From the NCBI GenBank assembly GCA_023453655.1, contig JAEXTE010000159.1, forward strand, positions 1-5,034: 5,034 bases of DNA. The letters run 5' to 3'. A program made the position numbers and the translations under genes. Within the stretch, counting starts at the first letter, position 1. The number at the start of each line of letters is the position of its first letter. This DNA comes from Pseudomonadota bacterium. Lineage in GTDB: Bacteria > Pseudomonadota > Gammaproteobacteria > Xanthomonadales > Xanthomonadaceae. The notes beneath the pieces were generated by a model. The model ran no database searches. It had not been told where the DNA came from and worked only from the letters and a program-made list of their open reading frames with translations. This document shows positions 1 through 5,034 of the stretch, one piece after another.

Positions 1-19
1 GGAACGTGGCGGCCGATGC

Positions 20-57
20 ACCCCCACCCCAGCCCTCCCCCGCGCAGCGGGGGAGGG
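20..57. repeat. REP-like palindromic element, left copy
   Basis: A perfect inverted repeat has 11-base arms, CCCTCCCCCGC at 33-43 and GCGGGGGAGGG at 47-57, with a 3-base loop. It is preceded by a C-rich tail (CACCCCCACCCCAG, about 19-32). This tail-plus-stem layout matches, in opposite orientation, the element at 4923-4960, where the stem is followed by GGTTGGGATGAGGG. I recall such elements as common extragenic repeats in Xanthomonadaceae; that attribution is from memory. It lies downstream of the leftward mlaF gene and could stabilise or end its transcript, though no T-run is visible. Confidence 0.7.
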
Positions 58-236
58 AGCAAAGGCGCATCGCGCTCCCCCACCGCTGCTCGGTAGAGGG
101 AAGACGGGGCCCCGGCCCCCACTTGCCGGCCATGGAGCGAAGGCGCATCGCGTCCCCCCGCCGCTGCCTGGTGAAGCGAACACCGGGCCCCGGGCTCCGC
201 TTGCCGGCCATGGAGCGCAAGCGCATCTCCTCCCCC
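57..236. repeat. 78-bp imperfect tandem repeat, about 2.3 copies
   Basis: Two full units (57-134 and 135-212) and a partial third (213 to about 236) recur at exactly 78-bp spacing. Each begins GAGC followed by a variant of AAAGGCGCATCGCG, and both full units end in CTTGCCGGCCATG. By eye the two full units differ at about 14 of 78 positions. The period is a multiple of three, so any reading frame through it gives a 26-residue repeat, but no gene is supported here. The array sits between two REP-like hairpins of opposite orientation, so the whole 20-265 block looks like one composite extragenic repeat. Confidence 0.75.
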
Positions 237-265
237 TGCGCGCGGGGGGGGGCCGGGTGGGGGGC
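227..265. repeat. REP-like element, inverted partner copy
   Basis: A C-run (232-236) and a long G-run (244-252) are separated by a short GC alternation and can fold into a hairpin. A G-rich tail with GGGTGGGGGG (255-264) follows. Compared with the element at 20-57, the order of stem and tail is reversed, as expected for an inverted mate. The stem is less perfect than in the left copy. Together the two resemble the paired-REP (BIME-like) arrangement seen in other gammaproteobacteria. The rest of 1-297, including positions 266-297 next to the mlaF stop, shows nothing else I can support. Confidence 0.55.
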
Positions 266-297
266 CAGCCCGACGCAAGGACACGTGCCGGTCGCGT

Positions 298-1089
298 TCA
301 CGCCGCCTCCGTGCGCCGCGCGCTGTCGAAGGCGATGGGGCCGTCGGGCTCGCCGCGCAGGAACTGGCCCACCAGCGGGTCGGCGCTGGCCTGCAGCTGC
401 CCGGGCGTGCCCGAAAACACGATGCCGCCGTTGGCGATCACCACCGCGTGGTCGCAGATCGGCAGGGTCTCGTGCACGTGGTGGGTGACGATGATGCTGG
501 TCAGGCCCAGCCGGTCGTTGAGCTCGGAGACCAGGTTCATGATCACGCCGGACGCGATCGGGTCGAGGCCGGTCAGCGGCTCGTCGTAGACCATCAGCGG
601 CGGGTCGAGCGCGATCGCGCGCGCCAGGGCCACGCGCCGTGCCATGCCGCCGGACAGCTCGCGCGGATACAGGTCGGCCGCGGAGCGCAGGCCCACCGCG
701 TGCAGCTTCATCTCCACCAGGCGGTCGATCACCTCGCGCGGCAGCCTCGTATGCGCGCGCAGGGGCAGCGCCACGTTCTCCGCAGCGGTGAGGTCGGTGA
801 GCAGGCCGTTGCCCTGCAGCAGCACCCCGATCGACTTGCGCAGCTCCAGCAGCGCGCGCTGGCGCTGCGGCACCGCCTGGCCGAACACCTCGACGCGTCC
901 GGCCGCGGGCACGAGCTCGCCGGTGAGCGCGGCCAACAGGGTCGACTTGCCGCTGCCCGAGGGTCCGAGCACGGCGGTGACGCTGCCGCGCGGCACGGCC
1001 AGGTCGATGCCGGACAGGATCGTGCGACCGCCCCGGTCGAGGCGGACGGCGTCGAAGCGCACGGCGATGGCGTCGTTGGAGTCGGTCAT
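298..1089 (-). CDS. mlaF: MlaF, ATPase of the Mla phospholipid transport system
   Basis: This is the cytoplasmic ATP-binding subunit of the MlaFEDB complex, which drives phospholipid movement between the inner and outer membrane and maintains outer-membrane lipid asymmetry. The 263-residue protein has a complete ABC ATPase: Walker A GPSGSGKST at 42-50, Q-loop Gln92, signature LSGGM at 145-149, Walker B LMVYDEP at 165-171 with catalytic Glu170, D-loop GLDP at 174-177 and H-loop His203. MlaF-like rather than generic features are the segment MKLHAVGLRSAADLYPRELS (127-146), the run GGMARRVALARAIAL after it, and the C-terminal DPLVGQFLRGEPDGPIAF, all close to E. coli MlaF as I recall it. No other Met occurs before residue 127, so the ATG at 1089 is the natural start, although no clear Shine-Dalgarno precedes it. 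Oddly, the partner genes mlaE/D/C/B do not follow directly: 297 bases of repeats reach the window edge. Confidence 0.93.
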   Translation of the reverse strand: MTDSNDAIAVRFDAVRLDRGGRTILSGIDLAVPRGSVTAVLGPSGSGKSTLLAALTGELVPAAGRVEVFGQAVPQRQRALLELRKSIGVLLQGNGLLTDLTAAENVALPLRAHTRLPREVIDRLVEMKLHAVGLRSAADLYPRELSGGMARRVALARAIALDPPLMVYDEPLTGLDPIASGVIMNLVSELNDRLGLTSIIVTHHVHETLPICDHAVVIANGGIVFSGTPGQLQASADPLVGQFLRGEPDGPIAFDSARRTEAA

Positions 1090-1329
1090 GGGCGGGGAAG
1101 ACGGGTCCGGCGGACCCGGCAGCCGGGCAGGATGCGGGACAGCGGCTGAACCTCGACGGAGTTTTCACATCGGATGCCACTCCGGCAGTCCGCCCCCTGG
1201 CCGACGCGGCGGACGGCAAGCGTCCAGGGCAGCGACGGCTGCGCTGGAATCCGCCGGCCGCCGCCCCGGCAACAGCGGCGGCTGGCACGCCGGCCATCGG
1301 GACGCAGCCGCCCTCCGGTCCCGCGACGC
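1090..1329. other. Non-coding spacer between mlaF and the HTH-citrate synthase gene
   Basis: These 240 bases lie upstream of mlaF and downstream of the HTH-citrate synthase gene, both read leftward. I see no supportable gene. A plus-strand frame that opens at 1174 is only an open extension running into the prpB frame across the opposite-strand gene. The least GC-rich stretch is around 1159-1175 (GTTTTCACATCGGATG), the most plausible area for a leftward mlaF promoter, but I cannot assign -35 and -10 boxes. GC-rich inverted repeats occur at 1188-1194/1208-1214 (7-base arms) and 1257-1264/1275-1282. Confidence 0.5.
1257..1282 (-). terminator. Possible hairpin downstream of the HTH-citrate synthase gene
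   Basis: Perfect 8-base arms, GCCGCCGC (1257-1264) and GCGGCGGC (1275-1282), enclose a 10-base loop. The structure begins 47 bases past the stop of the leftward gene ending at 1330. There is no T-run on the minus strand after it, so it does not look like a classic intrinsic terminator. In sequence this GC-rich, such a stem can also occur by chance. Confidence 0.25.
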
Positions 1330-2571
1330 TCAGGCGTCTGCTCCGCTCTCCGGCAGCACCCCGTTGTACTGCGCGCGCGGCCGGATCAGGCGGTCCGCGG
1401 CCTGCTGCTCCTGCGCGTGCGCCAGCCAGCCGGCGAGCCGCCCTGCGGCAAACATCACCAGCGCCGGCGTCTCGGGCAGGCCGTGCACGTAGCAGATCGC
1501 GGCCAGCATGCCGTCGATGTTGGGCAGCCGGCCGCTGGTCTCGGCCGCGGCCTGCACCAGCGCATCGACATGGGCCATGCGCGGATCGCCGGCGCGGTAC
1601 CGGCGCAGCATCGCCAGCACTTCGGCGCCGCGCGGGTCGCCGTCGGGATACAGCACGTGGTGGAAGCCGGGAAGTTCGTCGCCGCGGCGCCAGCGCTCGC
1701 CGATGAAGGCGGACGTCGAGCGGGCGCCGGCGGCATCGGCGATCAGCGCGTAGGCGCGCGCGGTGGCGCCGCCGTGGCGTGGTCCGGACAGCGCCGACAG
1801 CCCCGCGCAGACCGTGCCATGCAGGTGCGCGCCGGTGGAGGCCACCACGCGCGCGGCGAAGGCCGACACGTTGAGTTCGTGGTCTGCGCACAGCACCAGG
1901 GCCGCGCGCACCAGGTCGGCGAAAGCCTCGTCGCCCGGGCGCCAGGCGTCGGCAAGCACCCGGTGCACCGGCCGCGCGTCCGGGGCGCCGGCCACCAGCA
2001 GGGCGGCGTTCTGGCGCAGCAGGGTCGCGGCGATGCGGCGGCGCGCGGCGGGCGCGGCATTGAGCGAATCGCGCTGGTCCACCGCCAGCAGCGGGATCGA
2101 CGCCATCGCCCGCTTGAGCGGCGGCAGCGAGGCGTCGGTCGCGATCGGCGCGACCCGCGCCGGCCAGCCCTCGACGTCGAGTCCGGCAAAGGGATCGCTG
2201 TCGCCGCAGTCCCAGAGCAGGCGCGCGGCGTCCTCGAGCGTGGCGCCGGCGCGCACCATGCCGACCGCCGCGCGGCCACGGTAGTAGGGGCTGTCGGGGC
2301 GGATCAGCGAGATCGCGGTTTCCATCACCGGCAGGCCGCGGTCGAGGCTCTGTGCCGCGCCCCGCGCCGCGCCGCGCCCGGCCTTCTTGCGCTGCGCCAG
2401 GCGCTCGATGTCGCGCCGCAGATAGACGCGACTGCGGTGGTCGGGCCCGGGGCGCGACTCGATCAGCCCGCGGCTGACGTAGGCGTACAGCGTGGCCGGG
2501 CTGATCCCGAGCAGGGCGCAGGCCTGGGGGGCCGCAATCAGGTCGCCGTCGGCGGGGCCGGGCTGGGTCAT
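1330..2571 (-). CDS. HTH-citrate synthase fusion, candidate regulator of prpBC
   Basis: The 413-residue protein has two parts. Residues 11-61 form a MerR/excisionase-type helix-turn-helix: [20 protein letters not shown], then YVSRGLI and a wing with [17 protein letters not shown] basic, Ala/Gly-rich linker follows (about 61-74). From about residue 80 to 405 it is a citrate-synthase-family domain. Family landmarks include [16 protein letters not shown] (231-246), SGPRHGGA with catalytic His266, GFHHVLYP with catalytic His305, PNIDG with catalytic Asp353, Arg378 in AAGRLAGW, and [10 protein letters not shown] near the end. These align with PrpC next door, so the triad is intact. The HTH predicts DNA binding. 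The gene is divergent from prpB with an 84-bp gap, the usual position of a local regulator, so regulation of propionate catabolism is inferred. The ligand is unknown; propionyl-CoA, oxaloacetate or methylcitrate are reasonable candidates. It may also be a working citrate or methylcitrate synthase. The ATG at 2571 gives the complete HTH; only a weak AAG-type ribosome site precedes it. I recall database entries with this architecture but no characterised member. Confidence 0.88.
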   Translation of the reverse strand: MTQPGPADGDLIAAPQACALLGISPATLYAYVSRGLIESRPGPDHRSRVYLRRDIERLAQRKKAGRGAARGAAQSLDRGLPVMETAISLIRPDSPYYRGRAAVGMVRAGATLEDAARLLWDCGDSDPFAGLDVEGWPARVAPIATDASLPPLKRAMASIPLLAVDQRDSLNAAPAARRRIAATLLRQNAALLVAGAPDARPVHRVLADAWRPGDEAFADLVRAALVLCADHELNVSAFAARVVASTGAHLHGTVCAGLSALSGPRHGGATARAYALIADAAGARSTSAFIGERWRRGDELPGFHHVLYPDGDPRGAEVLAMLRRYRAGDPRMAHVDALVQAAAETSGRLPNIDGMLAAICYVHGLPETPALVMFAAGRLAGWLAHAQEQQAADRLIRPRAQYNGVLPESGADA

Positions 2572-2579
2572 GGCTTCAG

Positions 2580-2607
2580 CTTGATCCGTTCAATCAAGAT
2601 TGATCAA
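2580..2607. promoter_or_regulatory. AT-rich dyad cluster in the divergent promoter region
   Basis: In the gap between the divergent start codons (2571 and 2656) lies an AT-rich island unlike the surrounding GC-rich DNA. It contains overlapping symmetric motifs. A 19-bp dyad has CTTGAT at 2580-2585, a 7-base spacer and ATCAAG at 2593-2598. A tighter one has TCAATC at 2590-2595, AA, then GATTGA at 2598-2603. A perfect 8-base palindrome, TTGATCAA, lies at 2600-2607. ATCAA recurs at 2593 and 2603, one helical turn apart. Spaced dyads of about 19 bp are typical operators for MerR-type HTH proteins, so this is a good candidate operator for the adjacent HTH protein and a likely promoter site for one or both genes. 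I could not fix convincing -35/-10 pairs. Confidence 0.6.
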
Positions 2608-2655
2608 CCCGAGGAAGAGTGCCACATTGCGGTCCACCGGGAAATCCCCGCCGCC

Positions 2656-3564
2656 ATGCCCCAGGCCGCCATGTCCAGCTCCGCTTCCTCCCAGTCCGCC
2701 GGCGCGCGCTTCCGCGCCGCCCTCGCCGCCGAATCGCCGCTGCAGGTGATCGGCGCGATCAACGCCAACCACGCCCTGCTCGCCAGGCGCGCCGGCTACC
2801 GCGCGATCTACCTGTCCGGCGGCGGCGTCGCCGCGGGTTCGCTGGGCTTGCCGGACCTCGGCATCAACACGCTCGAGGACGTGCTGATCGACGTGCGCCG
2901 CATCACCGACGTCTGCGACCTGCCGCTGATGGTCGACATCGACACCGGCTTCGGGCCCAGCGCCTTCAACATCGAGCGCACGATCAAGTCGCTGATCAAG
3001 GCCGGCGCGGCCGCCTGCCATATCGAGGACCAGGTCGGCGCGAAGCGCTGCGGGCACCGCCCCGGCAAGGAGATCGTGTCGCAGGGCGAGATGGTCGACC
3101 GGGTCAAGGCCGCGGCCGATGCGAAGACCGATCCGGACTTCTTCCTGATCGCGCGCACCGACGCGATCCAGGTCGACGGCGTGGACGCCGCGATCGAGCG
3201 CGCCATCGCCTGCGTCGAGGCCGGCGCCGACGGCATCTTCGCCGAGGCCGCCTATGATCTCGACACCTACCGGAAGTTCGTCGATGCGGTGCAGGTGCCG
3301 GTGCTGGCCAACATCACCGAGTTCGGCAAGACCCCGTTGTTCACCCGCGAGGAGCTGGCTTCGGCCGGTGTGGCCATCCAGCTGTATCCGCTGTCGGCGT
3401 TCCGCGCCATGAACAAGGCCGCCGAGACCGTGTACGAGGCGATCCGCCGCGACGGCCACCAGAAATCGGTGGTCGACCTGATGCAGACGCGCGAGGAGCT
3501 GTACGAGCGCATCGGCTACCACGCCTTCGAACAGAAGCTCGACGCGCTGTTCGCGAAGAAATGA
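2656..3564 (+). CDS. prpB: PrpB, 2-methylisocitrate lyase
   Basis: This is the last enzyme of the 2-methylcitrate cycle, a Mg-dependent cytoplasmic lyase splitting (2R,3S)-2-methylisocitrate into pyruvate and succinate. It belongs to the isocitrate lyase/PEP mutase family with a TIM-barrel fold. Seen in the 302-residue product: [20 protein letters not shown] followed by [16 protein letters not shown], the metal-binding VDIDTGFG with Asp94 and Asp96, the catalytic loop KRCGH at 130-134 with Cys132, and [11 protein letters not shown] and [12 protein letters not shown] near the C-terminus. All are close to E. coli PrpB. Two ATGs compete. Counting from 2671 (297 residues) gives Cys127, Asp89 and Asp91, a constant offset of 4 from E. 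coli numbering as I recall it, so 2671 is equally or more likely. Neither has a good ribosome site: GGGA ends 13 bases before 2656, and the purine-rich GAGGAAGAG at 2611-2619 is too far upstream. It is probably co-transcribed with prpC and controlled from the divergent promoter region. Confidence 0.95.
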   Translation: MPQAAMSSSASSQSAGARFRAALAAESPLQVIGAINANHALLARRAGYRAIYLSGGGVAAGSLGLPDLGINTLEDVLIDVRRITDVCDLPLMVDIDTGFGPSAFNIERTIKSLIKAGAAACHIEDQVGAKRCGHRPGKEIVSQGEMVDRVKAAADAKTDPDFFLIARTDAIQVDGVDAAIERAIACVEAGADGIFAEAAYDLDTYRKFVDAVQVPVLANITEFGKTPLFTREELASAGVAIQLYPLSAFRAMNKAAETVYEAIRRDGHQKSVVDLMQTREELYERIGYHAFEQKLDALFAKK

Positions 3565-3567
3565 GTC

Positions 3568-3595
3568 GTCCGGCGGCCGTGGTCGGCCGGCGGAC
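3568..3595 (+). promoter_or_regulatory. Stem-loop in the prpB-prpC spacer
   Basis: Starting three bases after the prpB stop, arms GTCCGGCGGCC (3568-3578) and GGCCGGCGGAC (3585-3595) pair with one mismatch around a 6-base loop. No T-run follows, so termination is unlikely to be strong. A stem here could protect the 3' end of the prpB message or set relative expression of prpB and prpC. The remaining spacer, 3596-3739, shows no gene and no other clear signal. Confidence 0.4.
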
Positions 3596-3739
3596 CGGAC
3601 GGGGGATCCTGCCCCGCCGGCTGCCTCCGGCGCGTGCGGTCGCGGCGCAGCCGCTTCCATCCATCCAACGCAAGGTCCGTCGCCGCACGGACACGAGGCG
3701 CGCCACAGGCGCCGCCACCGCAACCAGCTGACGCAGTCC

Positions 3740-3745
3740 AGGAGA
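3740..3745 (+). promoter_or_regulatory. Ribosome binding site of prpC
   Basis: AGGAGA lies 7 bases before the ATG at 3753, a strong and well-spaced Shine-Dalgarno sequence. It settles the prpC start. It also contrasts with prpB, which has no comparable site, so translation of prpC may be the more efficient of the two. Confidence 0.8.
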
Positions 3746-3752
3746 TCCGCCC

Positions 3753-4913
3753 ATGAGCGAAGCCACCCCCGCCGCCACCGGTTTCAAACCCAAGAAGTCC
3801 GTCGCCCTGAGCGGCACCGCCGCGGGTAACACCGCGCTGTGCACCGTCGGCCGCACCGGCAACGCCCTGGCCTACCGCGGCTACGACATCCTCGACCTGG
3901 CGACCACCTCCGAGTTCGAGGAAATCGCGCACCTGCTGGTCCACGGCAAGCTGCCCAACCGCGCCGAGCTGGCCGCGTACAAGACGAAGCTCAAGGCGCT
4001 GCGCGGCCTGCCGGCGGCGGTGAAGGTGGCGCTGGAGCAGCTGCCGCCGTCGAGCCATCCGATGGACGTGATGCGCACCGGCGTGTCGGTGCTCGGCTGC
4101 GTCAAGCCCGAATCGGCGGACCACAACCACCCGGGCGCGCGCGACATCGCCGACAAGCTGATGGCCTCGCTGGGTTCGATGCTGCTGTACTGGTACCACT
4201 ACGCCTACAACGGCAAGCGCATCGAGGTGGAGACCGACGACGATTCGATCGGCGGCCACTTCCTGCACCTGCTGCACGGGCAGAAGCCGAAGGAGAGCTG
4301 GGTGCGCGCGATGCACACCTCGCTGATCCTGTACGCCGAGCACGAGTTCAACGCGTCCACCTTCACCTGCCGCGTCGTCGCCGGCACCGGTTCGGACATG
4401 TACTCGGCCATCTGCGGCGGCATCGGCGCGCTGCGCGGCCCCAAGCATGGTGGCGCCAACGAGGTGGCGTTCGAGATCCAGAAGCGCTACGACACCCCGG
4501 ACGAGGCGGAAGCGGACATCCGTGCGCGGGTGGAGCGCAAGGAAGTGGTGATCGGCTTCGGCCACCCGGTCTACACCGTGTCCGATCCGCGCAACAAGGT
4601 GATCAAGCAGGTGGCGAAGGAGCTGTCCGAGGAAGCGGGCAGCACCAAGATGTACGACATCGCCGAGCGCCTGGAAACGGTGATGTGGGACATCAAGAAG
4701 ATGTTCCCCAACCTCGACTGGTTCAGCGCGGTCAGCTACCACGTGATGGGCGTGCCGACCGACATGTTCACCCCGCTGTTCGTGATCTCGCGCACCTCGG
4801 GCTGGAGCGCGCACATCATCGAGCAGCGCATCGACGGCAAGATCATCCGTCCGAGCGCGAACTACACCGGCCCGGAAGACCAGACCTTCGTACCGCTGGA
4901 CAAGCGCGCTTGA
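3753..4913 (+). CDS. prpC: PrpC, 2-methylcitrate synthase
   Basis: This is the first committed enzyme of the 2-methylcitrate cycle. It condenses propionyl-CoA with oxaloacetate to 2-methylcitrate and CoA in the cytoplasm, usually with some residual citrate synthase activity. The 386 residues match the short, NADH-insensitive branch of citrate synthases in length. Visible landmarks are [20 protein letters not shown] near the N-terminus, [28 protein letters not shown] with catalytic His232, GFGHPVYT with catalytic His271, [13 protein letters not shown] with catalytic Asp322, and [11 protein letters not shown] at the end. The triad lies three residues before the positions I recall for Salmonella PrpC, consistent with orthology. 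The opening (residues 10-25, [16 protein letters not shown]) and [20 protein letters not shown] also point to PrpC rather than GltA. It follows prpB by 188 bp on the same strand and has its own AGGAG. The open frame is intact. The genes for the following dehydration step are not in the window. Confidence 0.95.
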   Translation: MSEATPAATGFKPKKSVALSGTAAGNTALCTVGRTGNALAYRGYDILDLATTSEFEEIAHLLVHGKLPNRAELAAYKTKLKALRGLPAAVKVALEQLPPSSHPMDVMRTGVSVLGCVKPESADHNHPGARDIADKLMASLGSMLLYWYHYAYNGKRIEVETDDDSIGGHFLHLLHGQKPKESWVRAMHTSLILYAEHEFNASTFTCRVVAGTGSDMYSAICGGIGALRGPKHGGANEVAFEIQKRYDTPDEAEADIRARVERKEVVIGFGHPVYTVSDPRNKVIKQVAKELSEEAGSTKMYDIAERLETVMWDIKKMFPNLDWFSAVSYHVMGVPTDMFTPLFVISRTSGWSAHIIEQRIDGKIIRPSANYTGPEDQTFVPLDKRA

Positions 4914-4922
4914 CGTTGAATG

Positions 4923-4960
4923 CCCTTCTCCCGCAAGCGGGAGAAGGGTTGGGATGAGGG
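4923..4960 (+). terminator. REP-type hairpin after prpC, possible terminator
   Basis: Ten bases past the prpC stop, perfect 12-base arms CCCTTCTCCCGC (4923-4934) and GCGGGAGAAGGG (4937-4948) flank AA. The practical fold is an 11-bp stem with a 4-base loop. The tail GGTTGGGATGAGGG (to 4960) follows. This is the same stem-plus-tail layout as the repeats at the left end of the window, so it belongs to a dispersed family. Its position directly after prpC suggests it ends or stabilises the prpBC transcript. The tail has only two Ts and is not a classic U-run, so downstream genes could still be read through. Confidence 0.6.
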
Positions 4961-5002
4961 CCGTTCCCGGCGCTGAAGGTTGGCCGTAAAGCCAAAGCCA
5001 AG

Positions 5003-5034
5003 CCCCCCATCCGCCCTCCGGGCACCTTCCCCCG
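5003..5034. repeat. Partial dispersed extragenic repeat at the window edge
   Basis: The stretch starting CCCCCCATCCGCCCTCCGGG and continuing with CACCTTCCCCCG resembles a widespread proteobacterial intergenic element that I recall as CATCCGCCCTTCGGGCACCTTC. It has a small GCCC/GGGC stem at 5013-5016 and 5020-5023. The element is cut by the window end, so its full extent is unknown. Between it and the prpC hairpin (4961-5002) I see nothing assignable. Confidence 0.55.

Noticed and set aside
57..236. CRISPR array
   Set aside because: The repeat unit is one continuous 78-bp sequence without a conserved-repeat/unique-spacer pattern, the copies are degenerate, and there are no cas genes.
6..488. 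Plus-strand open frame of 160 residues, GTG start
   Set aside because: It is a translation of the REP elements and the 78-bp repeat and then runs antisense through the end of mlaF. The product is Pro/Arg-rich with 26-residue echoes of the DNA repeat and no recognisable domain.
1330..2571. Annotation as a housekeeping citrate synthase (gltA)
   Set aside because: The N-terminal HTH, altered second active-site motif and position divergent from prpBC do not fit a housekeeping enzyme, although catalytic activity remains possible.
1174..2655. Long in-frame N-terminal extension of prpB (796-residue frame)
   Set aside because: The extension is antisense to the HTH-citrate synthase gene and is only open because of high GC. 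PrpB homology begins near the ATGs at 2656/2671.
2590..3723. Minus-strand open frame of 377 residues
   Set aside because: It is antisense to prpB, with low-complexity composition and no recognisable motif.
3516..4814. Minus-strand open frame of 432 residues
   Set aside because: It is antisense to prpC, rich in Arg, His, Val and Gly as expected from reverse reading of GC-rich codons, with no family resemblance.

Overview
The window is very GC-rich. Its dispersed repeats (C/G-rich hairpins followed by TTGGG-type tails, and a copy of the ATCCGCCCT..GGGCACCTTC element) are of a kind I associate with Xanthomonadaceae/Lysobacteraceae such as Lysobacter, Luteimonas or Xanthomonas. The proteins fit a gammaproteobacterium. 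The taxonomic call comes from recalled repeat style and protein resemblance, not from a search.

Layout from left to right. Positions 1-297 hold no convincing gene. They carry two REP-like hairpins in opposite orientation enclosing a 78-bp tandem repeat. Positions 298-1089 (minus) encode MlaF, the ATPase of the Mla phospholipid transporter, with none of its partner genes in view. Positions 1090-1329 are non-coding. Positions 1330-2571 (minus) encode a 413-residue protein that joins an N-terminal MerR/excisionase-type helix-turn-helix to a complete citrate-synthase domain. An 84-bp gap holding a striking AT-rich cluster of dyads separates it from prpB (2656-3564, plus, methylisocitrate lyase). 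prpC (3753-4913, plus, 2-methylcitrate synthase) follows after a 188-bp spacer that contains a stem-loop. The right end, 4914-5034, holds a strong hairpin of the REP type, which may also act as a terminator, and the start of another dispersed repeat cut by the window edge.

prpC and prpB encode the first and last steps of the 2-methylcitrate cycle. PrpC condenses propionyl-CoA with oxaloacetate, and PrpB splits 2-methylisocitrate into pyruvate and succinate. The dehydration/rehydration genes (prpD, or acnD and prpF) are not in the window. The divergent HTH-citrate synthase sits where a local regulator of the pathway would be expected. It retains all three citrate-synthase catalytic residues. 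The most interesting hypothesis here is therefore a transcription factor that uses a citrate-synthase fold, possibly still catalytic or ligand-binding, to sense propionyl-CoA, oxaloacetate or methylcitrate and control prpBC through the dyads in the divergent promoter. This is inference from architecture and position; nothing in the sequence proves it.
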